Shown here piece by piece: positions 14,302 to 23,123 of a DNA stretch of 31,849 bases (its first letter is position 1; every line of letters begins with the position of its first letter). Under the pieces are notes generated by a model. The model ran no database searches and was not told the origin of the DNA. It saw only the letters and a list, made by a program, of their open reading frames with translations. Both the position numbers and the translations under genes were made by a program. The stretch is taken from the IMG/VR virus record IMGVR_UViG_3300041016_000609, positions 1-31,849 of that record, one strand, 5' to 3'. Origin of the DNA: a virus.

Positions 14302-14490
14302 TTAGTTTAAGATGATGTAATTCTTTGCAATAAGGTCAGCCCGAAGACCTTCCAAAGTAAGATTGAAAATCACAATCGCAGGGCTAAACACAGCATACTG
14401 CTGACCTGCTTGTACAGCACCAATGATGTGTGCCTTGCCGTTTCTTACAAGGGCGGCGAAGCCAGCATTGGAGTAATTTGAAATAGCCAT
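14302..14490 (-). CDS. Small hypothetical protein downstream of the tail fibre
   Basis: A 62-residue protein beginning MAISNYSNAGFAALVRNGKAH, with mild hydrophobicity in the middle (YAVFSPAIVIFNLTLEGL) but no clear TM segment. It begins 3 bases after the fibre gene's stop and shares the MAI start with neighbouring genes. It may be a small structural protein or a fibre chaperone by position. Not recognised. Confidence 0.55.
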   Translation of the reverse strand: MAISNYSNAGFAALVRNGKAHIIGAVQAGQQYAVFSPAIVIFNLTLEGLRADLIAKNYIILN

Positions 14491-14493
14491 TGG

Positions 14494-16629
14494 TTATGTG
14501 ATTAGGAAAGGATAAGGAGATGCTTCACCATCGTAATACAGGTAAAGGGTTTCACCTGTGCCTGTTGGCGAGAATGTCGATGTGTCATCTATTGTGTTTA
14601 AATACTGTGCCCCAGCGGACAAGTAAGACCACCCAAACAAGTAACCATTGATTTGAACTTTGAACTTACCTGCGACAATCCAATCATTGTTAATAGTGCC
14701 AGATGAGGGGTAGTAAAACCCTGTTACATAATATGAACCACTCCAATACGGGCCATTCTGATAGCCAGCAGTAACAGCCAACGCAATCGACTGCTTGTAG
14801 GTAACTCCAGGCGTAGCGGCCGTGGTCTGCACAGTCGAGTCACTAAAGGTAATGCCACCAGTACCAGAAGGGGAAAGGTTTATCCCGCTGTAAGTAAAGG
14901 TCGCATTACCCGATGGTCCAGGGACAGTAACGCCGCCATCGGAAGTAATCCCGCCAGTAAAAGACGGAGAAGCCAGCGGAGCGTAACCAGAAAATCCAGG
15001 GAATGCCGTGGTCTGAACAGTAGTATCACTAAAAGTAATACCGCCAGCCGAAGCAATATTCAGAGGGCTATCAAAGATGATTTGTTGAGCCGATCCGCTA
15101 TACCAATTAGTCAAGCGACCACCCTGCCAATTCAACTCATAGCCAACCGCACAAGTAAGCGAGATGCCTTGGTAGCCACCTGTTCCGTTGTCAAATGTAC
15201 CCTTGGCGACGTTCTGTAAGCCTACTGCATCAAAGGTGATTGCGCCAGTCATCGTACCACCAGCAAGCGGAAGGAATGAACCGCCGCCGCCACCGACAGT
15301 CGCCCAGATTAAGTCCGTGCCGTCATAGGTCAAAGCCTGCCCAGCAGTAGGTACTGTGCTGTCGAGGGTTGTGGTCGCTCCATTGGATAGCGTACCAACA
15401 GTTAGGCCAGACGCCGTTAGGTCTGCAAGCGTAGCAATCGGGTTGATGGCCGTGGGGGCGTGTGTGGTCGAGTTGATGGCCGCCGCAATATCAGATCCAT
15501 CAAGAACTACACCTAGGTTACCCCAGATGACGTCAACAGTTGCGTAGTCTGGCGACTGCGAAAGGTCTCGGCGCACGAAGCGTGCATTGGCTACAGCCTC
15601 GTCAAGGTAAGCGCCAAGCGGGATAGGAACAACAGCGCCACCAGCGACAACATCGGCGAAGACGTTACATCCAGCCTGCAAGAGGGTAAACTGATCTCCA
15701 CTAACATTCATCGAGACCTCAATGTTTGTTGAGCGCCTAGATTCGCCTCCTAGGAATTGGTGGCACTCGGCCGTGGAGAAGTTGATAGTACCTACATACC
15801 CATTATATCCAATTAGAAGGCCAGTTGCCGTTAGGGTTTCATCATCCGTAAGAACAATATCCCATTGGTACTGACCAGTCTGAAACACTTGGCTACCAAG
15901 CGCCGTAGCCATAGAGGACGCGCTAGTGTTGTAGTTGAAGGTCTGGTTGACTGTTCCGAAGGTAATCTGAATAGTCCCAGCGCGCGGCTGTGGGTCGATG
16001 CCAACTCGGTAAATTTTGTTAGTACCGCTCCAAGCCTGGATCAGAGTAGTAGTAACTACAGGGGAGGATAAAGGAGTCCAAGTTGTGGACATCGCAATCG
16101 GTGACTGCCGAAGTTCGACAAAGACAATCTGTCGAGTTCCAGCATCCCCAACCTGGACTAGGCTGATGGATTCATAGGCCGAAGGGGTAAGGGTATCCGA
16201 GCCTTGGCTAATGGTAGGCTTTAGGCCGTAGGTGTTCCAGGTGATAGTGTAACCAGTACCAGTCTTGGTTACAGTAACCCCACCCTCATCATCAACCGCC
16301 GCAATTGCATTAAGAGCGTCTTGTAACTGGGTGGTAGTAGCATTATAGGGAACAGGCTCGGTTTCGGTGCTATCTACAGTCAGTTCCCAAGTCCCGCCAG
16401 TAGGGTATTTGTTGGTATCACCTACGGCCACAGTAATCGCCGCACCAGCAGGGAATGGGACTTCAATGGGTGCGCTTCCAACGCCACTCGAAGCGACAAT
16501 GTGAAGTTCAAGTTGGGCTACGTTACCTTGGTAAAAGGAGGGGGCAGGCGCGCCGATAAACGCAAACTGGTTGGCCAGTAAGCGGTTGGAGTCTGTAGCC
16601 ATCCATAGGCGATAGGTGTTAATAGCCAT
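14494..16629 (-). CDS. Tail fibre / receptor-binding protein
   Basis: This 711-residue, Thr/Ser/Gly-rich, beta-type protein has little charge. The N-terminal third contains repeated beta-sandwich-like stretches. A GGGGGSFLPLAGGTMTGAITF linker near residue 450 leads into fibre repeats: YAPLASPSFTGGI and two copies of GGITFSD.TVQTTA. The 'LPLAGGTMTG' and 'apLaSPsFTG' motifs are typical of phage tail fibres. The C-terminal domain (after about residue 610) is Tyr/Trp-rich and likely contacts the receptor. The upstream 17-bp element TTTGACTCTAGGCTAAT lies close to its start, followed by an AAGGG Shine-Dalgarno-like stretch. Confidence 0.85.
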   Translation of the reverse strand: MAINTYRLWMATDSNRLLANQFAFIGAPAPSFYQGNVAQLELHIVASSGVGSAPIEVPFPAGAAITVAVGDTNKYPTGGTWELTVDSTETEPVPYNATTTQLQDALNAIAAVDDEGGVTVTKTGTGYTITWNTYGLKPTISQGSDTLTPSAYESISLVQVGDAGTRQIVFVELRQSPIAMSTTWTPLSSPVVTTTLIQAWSGTNKIYRVGIDPQPRAGTIQITFGTVNQTFNYNTSASSMATALGSQVFQTGQYQWDIVLTDDETLTATGLLIGYNGYVGTINFSTAECHQFLGGESRRSTNIEVSMNVSGDQFTLLQAGCNVFADVVAGGAVVPIPLGAYLDEAVANARFVRRDLSQSPDYATVDVIWGNLGVVLDGSDIAAAINSTTHAPTAINPIATLADLTASGLTVGTLSNGATTTLDSTVPTAGQALTYDGTDLIWATVGGGGGSFLPLAGGTMTGAITFDAVGLQNVAKGTFDNGTGGYQGISLTCAVGYELNWQGGRLTNWYSGSAQQIIFDSPLNIASAGGITFSDTTVQTTAFPGFSGYAPLASPSFTGGITSDGGVTVPGPSGNATFTYSGINLSPSGTGGITFSDSTVQTTAATPGVTYKQSIALAVTAGYQNGPYWSGSYYVTGFYYPSSGTINNDWIVAGKFKVQINGYLFGWSYLSAGAQYLNTIDDTSTFSPTGTGETLYLYYDGEASPYPFLIT

Positions 16630-16641
16630 AAGTCCCTTGGT

Positions 16642-16658
16642 ATTAGCCTAGAGTCAAA
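16642..16658 (-). promoter_or_regulatory. 17-bp late-gene element, copy before the fibre gene
   Basis: ATTAGCCTAGAGTCAAA on the + strand (TTTGACTCTAGGCTAAT on the coding strand) is repeated exactly at 25190-25206. It lies in the 40-base gap before the fibre start, with TTTGACT 22 bases from the ATG. Weaker relatives occur before the genes at 21682 and 27919. It is a candidate promoter -35 region or regulator site. Confidence 0.5.
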
Positions 16659-16669
16659 GGTGGTCAAGC

Positions 16670-17674
16670 CTATGGTTTAGTAACGCTGGTAATATAGAAA
16701 TCGTCGATATAGACGGCAAAACCATCTTCTTGAGGGATTTCAATTTCTTGAACCTCAATGGGTGATTCCGTGCAATTCGATTCACTTAATGTAACAGTCC
16801 AATCAATCTCGCTATGAAACGCTGGAGCGCCCCAACTAATTGAAAACCCAGCATAGTACCCAACAGTAGAAAGTGGAGTCATTGTTGCATATGACTTTTT
16901 GAATACAATCTTACCAGATATTGTAGCGCCTTCATTGAAACAACAAATCCTAGAATCCACCTTTAATGAGAGTCTTGCAGTATAGTCAAAACTTGTGTTT
17001 TCTGGATTGAAAGGAACATTCTCGCGCTCATCAGTCGCATAATTATAGACGAAACTCATACCGTTATAAACAGATGAATGCTGAAAACTGAAAAAACCAG
17101 TATATATTCCAGGAATCGCATTATAAATCGTTTCTAGGCTTTGTGGGTTAAACCCAGATGTGCCTGGATCGCCAGATGCTACTGTAGAGTTAAACCAATC
17201 GTATGGATCTGATTCAGTCCATCTTGGGTATAATTTTAAATTTCCCTCAAATACGGTATCAGTAGAAAAGTCGTATGGAATACCATTGGGATGCAATGGT
17301 GGATCCATAGCAGTTACTGTATCTAAAGGGTATGTGCAATCCATATGCCCATTCTTGAATGTTATATAAATCCTAGTCCCAAAATAATGGTTTGGGTCAA
17401 GACCTCCACTTCCTTCTCCAACTTTTAACTCTTGAAGTACAACAAGGTTATCTGGGGTTGTTAATGGATACCAGTTGAACGCGTTGTAGTTAGTCCAGAA
17501 ATATTCCCCAAGGTTATCAAATACATTGTACATCGTTGATACAAGCACGCCTCTTTGTCCTGGAGGCGGTGTATATGGCATTGGCATATTATAAAATTCA
17601 TATCCAGGCCATCCGATATCGTTATACTCACCAAGGTATACCAAAGTGAACGGATCTTTGTGCGGAATTGTCAT
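16670..17674 (-). CDS. Hypothetical tail-associated protein
   Basis: This 334-residue protein is rich in Tyr, Phe, Asp, Asn and Pro, with little Lys and no coiled coil or TM, consistent with a beta-rich virion protein. Its last third holds two adjacent Cys (ICCFNEG). I do not recognise it. It begins by ATGA overlap with the preceding gene and lies directly before the fibre gene, so a tail-tip or fibre-adaptor role is plausible. It is clearly more AT-rich than the head genes, suggesting recent exchange of a host-recognition module. Confidence 0.7.
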   Translation of the reverse strand: MTIPHKDPFTLVYLGEYNDIGWPGYEFYNMPMPYTPPPGQRGVLVSTMYNVFDNLGEYFWTNYNAFNWYPLTTPDNLVVLQELKVGEGSGGLDPNHYFGTRIYITFKNGHMDCTYPLDTVTAMDPPLHPNGIPYDFSTDTVFEGNLKLYPRWTESDPYDWFNSTVASGDPGTSGFNPQSLETIYNAIPGIYTGFFSFQHSSVYNGMSFVYNYATDERENVPFNPENTSFDYTARLSLKVDSRICCFNEGATISGKIVFKKSYATMTPLSTVGYYAGFSISWGAPAFHSEIDWTVTLSESNCTESPIEVQEIEIPQEDGFAVYIDDFYITSVTKP

Positions 17675-18276
17675 ACCCTGCTATACCAGTAATTAGCCAA
17701 AGCGCTTCCGCATTTAAATCTGCTACCCCAAAGGGAGGAATTAATCATTTGATTTACTACGCCAGTTTTTCTGTCAACGGAGGCAATCATCACCCAAGAG
17801 TTATTATCTTCGTCAAATTGGGGTGTTGACTCGTTTATAATTTTGCAAGTTGCTGGGTCTGGGAATCTGTATGGATCTGCACTCTCTGGCTTTAGTGAGA
17901 TGTAAATATACTCCTGCTCATTTACTAACAGGTTCTTACTGAATTTTGCTGTTGGTGCTGGAGTGTTGGTAAGCACAACAGGTGGAGTGCCCATCTTTGG
18001 TACTACGTTGTTAACTGTTCCAGGCCAAACGGAATACTTCCATTCGTTCCCATCTGAAACAACGGAAACCGTGAATGGAAGGATGATGCGTGTGTAGTCT
18101 GGTGGAGGGCTGGATAGGGCAAGCCCCCCCGCGTGGCTCTGGTAGATAACGCCATCTGAAACGCCTACGGCCGCCTTGTCAGCATAATCGGCAAGCCGAT
18201 TAAGTTGTTTGGCGTAAATTGCATCTCCAGGAGCGAAACTGCCAGAGTTGTTATTTCCGAATCCTTGGAGTCCCAT
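17671..18276 (-). CDS. Hypothetical tail-associated protein
   Basis: A 201-residue protein starting MGLQGFGNNNSGSFAPGDAIYAKQLNRLADYADKA, an opening reminiscent of trimeric structural proteins. A beta-rich region with many Pro, Ser and Asn follows. The start overlaps the preceding stop (TAATG) and its own stop overlaps the next gene's start. AT-rich like its neighbours. No family recognised; a tail-tip role is inferred from position between tape measure and fibre. Confidence 0.68.
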   Translation of the reverse strand: MGLQGFGNNNSGSFAPGDAIYAKQLNRLADYADKAAVGVSDGVIYQSHAGGLALSSPPPDYTRIILPFTVSVVSDGNEWKYSVWPGTVNNVVPKMGTPPVVLTNTPAPTAKFSKNLLVNEQEYIYISLKPESADPYRFPDPATCKIINESTPQFDEDNNSWVMIASVDRKTGVVNQMINSSLWGSRFKCGSALANYWYSRV

Positions 18277-19217
18277 TAGCCTAGACTGCTTGGTAGGTTA
18301 GGGTCTACAGGGTAGATATCTGGATCCCAACCAATGATTCCAGATAGCATAAGGTCAGCCTGCACTTTATAAAGGCCGCCAAAAATTTCCATAGATGCGT
18401 TGGTGCAAAGATAATTTCTCCGTCGGTCATAACTGACACCTGCTGGAAGTTCTGCTGTTAATTCCGTGTCGTAGTTTGCCGCTAGGTTTGCGTATGGATC
18501 TGGAAGATTGATAGCGCCAATCCATCCGTAATTAATCCATCCTACGCGTGATAGTGTTTTTTTAGCCTCCGATTCACTATCGGTATAGACCAAGCACCGA
18601 AGGATAATAGATGGACGAAAGTATGAACGCACCCCAGCCTTTAAGTTAACAGCGTCGGCAGGGTTCTGCGCTGGAAGGAATCCAGCAAATGAGTACTGAA
18701 CGGCCTGGAGGGCTGTAGGCTGTGTAATTGCAAAGTGCGCCCTGTTCGGGTTCTTGGTAAGATCACTTTCGTTTTCAGCGATGTACTTGGCCGCACCAGC
18801 CAATGGCTTACCATTGCCAATCTGCTTGATTTGAACCTTGGTGAAATTAGGGTGTGTCTCAATGGCCTCCATAGCCGTGGCGCTTGATACTTGGACTTGA
18901 GTTACAGTATTAGAAGCGCCATCTTCAATCCCGCAATATTCACAGGCAACAGTCACAGTACCATTATTGGTACTAGCGGAGACACGATGAAGCGTAAGGT
19001 ATTCAAGACCCTCAATAGGCGGTGGGTCGCCGCGCTTAAAGTCCGTAGTGATATCATAGGACTTGTCAGAGTCAGCGGTGTACTTCACCTGCATAGTAAC
19101 TAGACCAAATCCATCGTGCTGGATAGTCCAGTTCTTCTCCATCACATACCTATCGTTGATATCAACGCCTTTTTGCTTATAGGTTATGGGCTTTGGTTGG
19201 TAGATATTAATCGACAT
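18276..19217 (-). CDS. Hypothetical tail protein after the tape measure
   Basis: This 313-residue protein is mixed alpha/beta with a KNWTIQHDGFGLVTMQVKY segment near residue 28, and CEYCG at 96-100 that could be part of a small metal site. It is the first gene after the tape measure, where distal tail or baseplate hub proteins usually lie, but no lambda M/L/K/I/J-type motif is visible. It begins 1 base after the tape-measure gene's stop. Not recognised. Confidence 0.7.
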   Translation of the reverse strand: MSINIYQPKPITYKQKGVDINDRYVMEKNWTIQHDGFGLVTMQVKYTADSDKSYDITTDFKRGDPPPIEGLEYLTLHRVSASTNNGTVTVACEYCGIEDGASNTVTQVQVSSATAMEAIETHPNFTKVQIKQIGNGKPLAGAAKYIAENESDLTKNPNRAHFAITQPTALQAVQYSFAGFLPAQNPADAVNLKAGVRSYFRPSIILRCLVYTDSESEAKKTLSRVGWINYGWIGAINLPDPYANLAANYDTELTAELPAGVSYDRRRNYLCTNASMEIFGGLYKVQADLMLSGIIGWDPDIYPVDPNLPSSLG

Positions 19218-19218
19218 A

Positions 19219-20775
19219 TTATTTGGATACAGCGCCGTTAGTATCAGCGGGTGGAGGTGTGTTGTTGCCGCCGCCGCCAGATCCAGCGGCTATTGTTTCA
19301 GTAGCGACTGCGGTGCGTACTGTGGCATCACGAATTTCTTCAAGTGGATTAATCCGCTGGATTGCAGATAGTACATCACCGCCGCCGACGGCTTGCAAGG
19401 AAGAAGCGGCTTGAAAGATGCCTGTTTGAAAGTTAGGCTTTTTGTTCTTTTTTTCTTCAGCAATTTCCTTATCCATAGCCTCAAGAATCTTCTTTTTTCT
19501 ATCTTCAAAGTCGATGCCAATACGCGATTGTATATCTGGGTAAACGTCTTCTACTTTTAAGCCAGATACCATCCGACGTACATCTTCCTTACTCTGTCCA
19601 GGCATACGGATACCTTCATCTTCATAGGTAGCCTGTCTAAATCCAGGAATGACAATTCCAGGTGCATTTCTCAATGCACGTCCTCCGCTTGAATTGAAAG
19701 GTCTGTTTAATCTATTTGCGGCGTGTTCAGCCGCCCAAGGAGTTCCATATGAAAATTCAGAGTCACCAAAAATTCGTCTTGCAGTACCCTGCATTTGAGG
19801 GCCGAATCCAGTTACCCAATTTGTAAAGCCAGTAGTAAACGAGTCCCAGACATTCGTTCCAACTCGCCCACCAGCGGCGGCGGCCTGGATGTCCAATTCT
19901 CCAACAACAGGGGCGCGATTTGCCATTTTTTCGATTTCGGCAGACCCGCCTTTAAGGAGAGGGATAAGGTTCTTGTATTGATCTCCGAAGAGTTGAGTAC
20001 CTAGGCGAGCCAACTCAACGCTTTCTCCGTAGTTCTTGTAGTGGTCGGCCATCTTCTTGATGACGTCCATAGAGGACACACTATGGGTTCGCACGCCCTC
20101 AATGCTGATACCAAGGCGTCTAAATGTCGCCGTATTAGATCCACCCTCAAGAGCCATCTTGCCCAACTCCTTATTTCCAGACGCTACAGAAGATACAAAC
20201 TCTTCCATAGACACGCCAGTCATCTGGGCGGCGTAACCATAGCGCTGGACGTCCGTGGTGGATAGGCCAGTAATGCGCGAAAACTTATCGACCTTCTGGG
20301 CGTATTCAGCGCCGTTCTTTACGGCATTTACAAACTGTTGACCAAGGAATGTGGCAATATTAGCGCCGCTCAACATATCGGCAAAGTTGCTACTCATATC
20401 CTTCTTAAACTCGTCACCCCAACCCTTCTCCCAAGGCAACTTGGCGCGACCTCTACCACCACCGCCGCCTGCGCCACCTGCGCCTGGAGCGCCACCTGGA
20501 GGAGGTGGAGGCGGTGTTTGAGGTGTATTCGGAGACGGATTAGGAGGCGGTACAGGCGCAGGAGGGCGCGGCGGTACAGGCGGTACAGGCGCTACAGGCG
20601 GTACAGGCGGTACAGGCGTCGGCGGCTTTGGAGTCGGTCCAGGGACAGTCGGAGGCGTAGATCCTGGATTAGGAGTAGGGGTAGTTCCAGGAGTAACAGG
20701 AATAGTCCCTGGAACAGTTACGCCCTGTAGGCCAGTTGTGTCCGCTACGAACTTTACTTTGACTTCGTCGCTCAC
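19219..20775 (-). CDS. Short tape measure-like protein with a proline-rich N-terminal segment
   Basis: The 518-residue protein has an unusual Pro-rich stretch at about residues 25-95, then a Gly-rich linker, then helical tape measure-like sequence: DKFSRITGLSTTDVQRYGYA, TGVSMEEFVSSVASG, and ELARLGTQLFGDQYKNLIPLL at about 250. That last block is the pattern of phage tape measures. The family determines tail length; by the roughly 1.5 angstrom per residue rule this would give a tail of at most about 78 nm. The Gly/Ala-rich hydrophobic segment usual in tape measures is weak. The C-terminus ends in a Gly/Asn/Pro-rich tail. Confidence 0.72.
   Translation of the reverse strand: MSDEVKVKFVADTTGLQGVTVPGTIPVTPGTTPTPNPGSTPPTVPGPTPKPPTPVPPVPPVAPVPPVPPRPPAPVPPPNPSPNTPQTPPPPPPGGAPGAGGAGGGGGRGRAKLPWEKGWGDEFKKDMSSNFADMLSGANIATFLGQQFVNAVKNGAEYAQKVDKFSRITGLSTTDVQRYGYAAQMTGVSMEEFVSSVASGNKELGKMALEGGSNTATFRRLGISIEGVRTHSVSSMDVIKKMADHYKNYGESVELARLGTQLFGDQYKNLIPLLKGGSAEIEKMANRAPVVGELDIQAAAAGGRVGTNVWDSFTTGFTNWVTGFGPQMQGTARRIFGDSEFSYGTPWAAEHAANRLNRPFNSSGGRALRNAPGIVIPGFRQATYEDEGIRMPGQSKEDVRRMVSGLKVEDVYPDIQSRIGIDFEDRKKKILEAMDKEIAEEKKNKKPNFQTGIFQAASSLQAVGGGDVLSAIQRINPLEEIRDATVRTAVATETIAAGSGGGGNNTPPPADTNGAVSK
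20573..20617 (+). repeat. Five tandem 9-bp repeats within the tape measure gene
   Basis: Five consecutive 9-bp units of GGTACAGGC (one unit GCTACAGGC) run without interruption. In the coding direction each unit encodes three residues, PVP-type, and they make up the centre of the Pro-rich segment. Flanking units are more degenerate. Such repeats can change copy number by slippage. Confidence 0.85.
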
Positions 20776-21338
20776 GCTTTAGATGACTCCAGTTGTTTAA
20801 GGAATTCCATAGCCTTGACGTCTTCCTCTGTAATTACCGTAATATCACCTCCGTCGGAGACTAGATTTGCGATGTACATCCACATAGCCTCGCACTCATT
20901 CATAGTCCAGGCTTGTTCGTAGGACATACCATTACGCATCAAGTTGGTAACGCAGGAAAGTACTAAATTTATGCCCCTCCCAGCGCCATTGCGCTTCTTA
21001 TCCCAGATGATGGGCATATTGTCGTTGAACTTGATATAGTCGGCCATTTTGTGCATCTCCTGCTCATAGTAGCCAGAATCCAAAAATAACTCTGTAAACT
21101 TTAACGATTCATCGTCGGTAGGCTTTACGCATAGCATTTCCTTTAGGTCGTGCGTAGACAGGATGCGCGCGGCGATTACGAGGTCAGATGGTTCAAAGGG
21201 GTTGTCTGTAAGAATTACAGGTGACTCAATTTCCGTAAGAACAAGTCTATGCCTCATCGACATAGGCTTCAAGATACGGCCGCATACCTCCATCTCTATG
21301 ATGGAGGACTTTACGGCCTGTATAAAGCGGCTATCCAT
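20772..21338 (-). CDS. Possible tail assembly chaperone
   Basis: This 188-residue protein lies immediately upstream of the tape measure, where lambda G/GT-type chaperones lie, and overlaps its start by 4 bases. It is soluble, Met- and acidic-rich and mostly helical (LVIAARILSTHDLKEM, then YEQAWTMNECEAMWMYIANLV). No slippery sequence or extended second frame was seen near the end, so a programmed frameshift is not supported. Assignment is by position and composition. Confidence 0.6.
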   Translation of the reverse strand: MDSRFIQAVKSSIIEMEVCGRILKPMSMRHRLVLTEIESPVILTDNPFEPSDLVIAARILSTHDLKEMLCVKPTDDESLKFTELFLDSGYYEQEMHKMADYIKFNDNMPIIWDKKRNGAGRGINLVLSCVTNLMRNGMSYEQAWTMNECEAMWMYIANLVSDGGDITVITEEDVKAMEFLKQLESSKA

Positions 21339-21352
21339 TGCCGCCTGCGTCT

Positions 21353-21682
21353 TTAAATCTGCTCGTACTTGACGCCACGCACGGAGACTTTGCGATACTC
21401 TTGATTAGAGCCGCGATCCGTGACTTCCTTGAGGATGTAGGTGATGCCACCATACGACATCTCTTGGCCAACTTCTGGCGAACCAGATGCCCTAACAACG
21501 CCTTCAAGGGTGATTTCGTCGCGATGGTCATCCAGGCGGTCAGTAATAACTCGACCCTGTTCATCCATCACTTCGACGTCAAGAGCATAGCGGGTGGTAT
21601 GGCTGTCGGATTGAACGACCATATCGAGCCGAGATCCAAGGACGCCGTAGATAAGAGCAACACCATATTCAATTGCAGACAT
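21353..21682 (-). CDS. Hypothetical tail protein, beta-rich
   Basis: This 109-residue protein is beta-rich: TTRYALDVEVMDEQGRVITDR, EITLEGVV, YGGITYILKEVTD, and NQEYRKVSVRGVKYE. The last segment resembles a small phage protein found between tail terminator and chaperone genes that I have seen as unnamed tail protein. It occupies the place of lambda V (major tail protein) but is much shorter than V. The upstream gap contains a TTTGACT element. Role in the tail tube or completion is inference. Confidence 0.6.
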   Translation of the reverse strand: MSAIEYGVALIYGVLGSRLDMVVQSDSHTTRYALDVEVMDEQGRVITDRLDDHRDEITLEGVVRASGSPEVGQEMSYGGITYILKEVTDRGSNQEYRKVSVRGVKYEQI

Positions 21683-21711
21683 AGTAGTAGATTGTTAACC
21701 CTAGCCCGCAG

Positions 21712-22140
21712 TCAAACTTGAGGGGGTAGCACGGCTACGGCCGTGTAAGTGATGAGGTTTCCGTAGTTTCGGCCTTTCATACCTTCGTCGTCAGATTCGA
21801 TCCAGCAGGCGTACAGTTGACCTTCATTAGTACCCCATAGGTCTTTTAACGCTTGGGCATCTGACATATGGCCGTGAACCTTGGATACGCGCTCTCGGTG
21901 GGTTTCAAGGGTGTCGTCATCGGCCGAGGAATAGACGTAAATTTCGACCTTAACGCTGTAATTACCCAAGTTGTTAGACCCTAGGTCTTTTTCTGGAGCG
22001 GCGCTAGATGCATAGACAATAATCATCGGCATTTGCCGAAGGTCGGGGGTGATACCCTTATTGACCAATATTCCAGGGATATTGGTAGAAATATAGGTCG
22101 AGAATTTATCCTCGATGATGGATCGGATGAGTGCGCTCAT
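21712..22140 (-). CDS. Tail terminator / completion-like protein
   Basis: This 142-residue protein shows the layout of lambda U / DUF3168-type proteins: an N-terminal helix (LIRSIIEDKFSTYI), a strand MPMIIVYASS, then SVKVEIYVYSSADDDTLETHRERVSKVHGHM and a C-terminal strand LITYTAVAVLPP. It would cap the tail tube and join it to the head. Its place between the connector and tail genes matches. Assignment is based on pattern and order, not a strict motif. Confidence 0.62.
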   Translation of the reverse strand: MSALIRSIIEDKFSTYISTNIPGILVNKGITPDLRQMPMIIVYASSAAPEKDLGSNNLGNYSVKVEIYVYSSADDDTLETHRERVSKVHGHMSDAQALKDLWGTNEGQLYACWIESDDEGMKGRNYGNLITYTAVAVLPPQV

Positions 22141-22142
22141 TG

Positions 22143-23123
22143 TTAGGGAAGGTTTGTGTTGAAACCTTGTCCTACGCTGTAATGCGAGGCAAGGTGATAA
22201 AGTTGGTCGGCTCTGCCTTGTGCTACGAGTTTTTGGTACATCTCTACCCTCATAGAATAAGCCCTATAATTTAAGGCCAGCCTGTAGCCGTCTTTGGTAG
22301 CCCTATGCAATCCTTGAACCCTATTACCTACCTCAACCCAAGGTACAGTAGGGTTACTCAATTTGTTGTTCATTATGCCAGTACCCCATTGGTTTCCTTT
22401 AATCCAAGCACCCGCCTTAATCTTACCAAGTTGAGAGCCAGCGCTGTACCATCCAGCCTTGAGTTCACCTACCCTAGCCTGGACGCGCTTAATGTAGGCT
22501 CTAACCTTCTCGCCATTGTCATCTACGACGTACTTGTCGCCAAATGTAGCGTGCGCGCCCATATGCTCAAAGTACTCGGATACTTTATTACCACCTCGCG
22601 CTTTTTCGTGGAGTGACTTGATGTTACCTGTGTAGTAAGTAGAAAGGTCTACGCCGTGGGCAGACAAGGCTTGGTCTTGGGCAAATTTCCAATTCTGGAA
22701 CTTATTCCAGGCTGTTAGGCCACCCGCGCTGTATGCGTCTTGTAATAGCCAATTTGGCAACTTTGGATCTGGGAGGCTTTTTCGAGCGCGTAGCCAAGCG
22801 CTAAAAATACCTATATGTCCGTAACTCAAGATATCGCCAGCCTTCACATAGGCCAATGGTAGGAAGATTTTTGAAATCTGGCTTTCCACGACGGCTTGGC
22901 CAAGTTTCTGTGCCTGCCTGGATCGGCCATCCTGCCCCATCCCGCCAGAGAATGGCATCGTAAAATCAAGCATATCGTCGCAGAACAACTTTGCCTGCTT
23001 CTGGAGTAGTTTGGCGGCAGACCCACCCATAATGAGCAGGTAAGCCCCTAGGTGCTGACGGAATTCCTGTTGGTTTACGACAACGCCTTTTTTTACCGTT
23101 ACGACTCCACCTGGAGTGTTCAT
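22143..23123 (-). CDS. Hypothetical head-tail or minor tail protein
   Basis: This 326-residue protein is basic and aromatic-rich with many Gly/Tyr/Trp, and helical in the first 60 residues (QEFRQHLGAYLLIMGGSAAKLLQKQAKLF). That region resembles HK97 gp10- or lambda Z-like connector proteins in general shape. It starts by ATGA overlap with the connector gene and ends 2 bases before the tail terminator-like gene. No specific motif is recognised; place in order suggests tail completion. Confidence 0.58.
   Translation of the reverse strand: MNTPGGVVTVKKGVVVNQQEFRQHLGAYLLIMGGSAAKLLQKQAKLFCDDMLDFTMPFSGGMGQDGRSRQAQKLGQAVVESQISKIFLPLAYVKAGDILSYGHIGIFSAWLRARKSLPDPKLPNWLLQDAYSAGGLTAWNKFQNWKFAQDQALSAHGVDLSTYYTGNIKSLHEKARGGNKVSEYFEHMGAHATFGDKYVVDDNGEKVRAYIKRVQARVGELKAGWYSAGSQLGKIKAGAWIKGNQWGTGIMNNKLSNPTVPWVEVGNRVQGLHRATKDGYRLALNYRAYSMRVEMYQKLVAQGRADQLYHLASHYSVGQGFNTNLP

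Noticed and set aside
18275-18287. Third copy of the ATTAGCCTAGA element at the 18276 gene junction
   Set aside because: It is the coding end (SLG-stop) and start of two overlapping genes and lacks the GTCAAA part; kept out of the element list.
20338-20730. Plus-strand Arg/Tyr repeat protein opposite the tape measure
   Set aside because: The RRYRRYRRY pattern is the antisense reading of the 9-bp repeats that encode PVP units; not a gene.
20772-21338. Programmed frameshift in the possible tail chaperone gene
   Set aside because: No slippery heptamer or overlapping extended frame was seen near the end.
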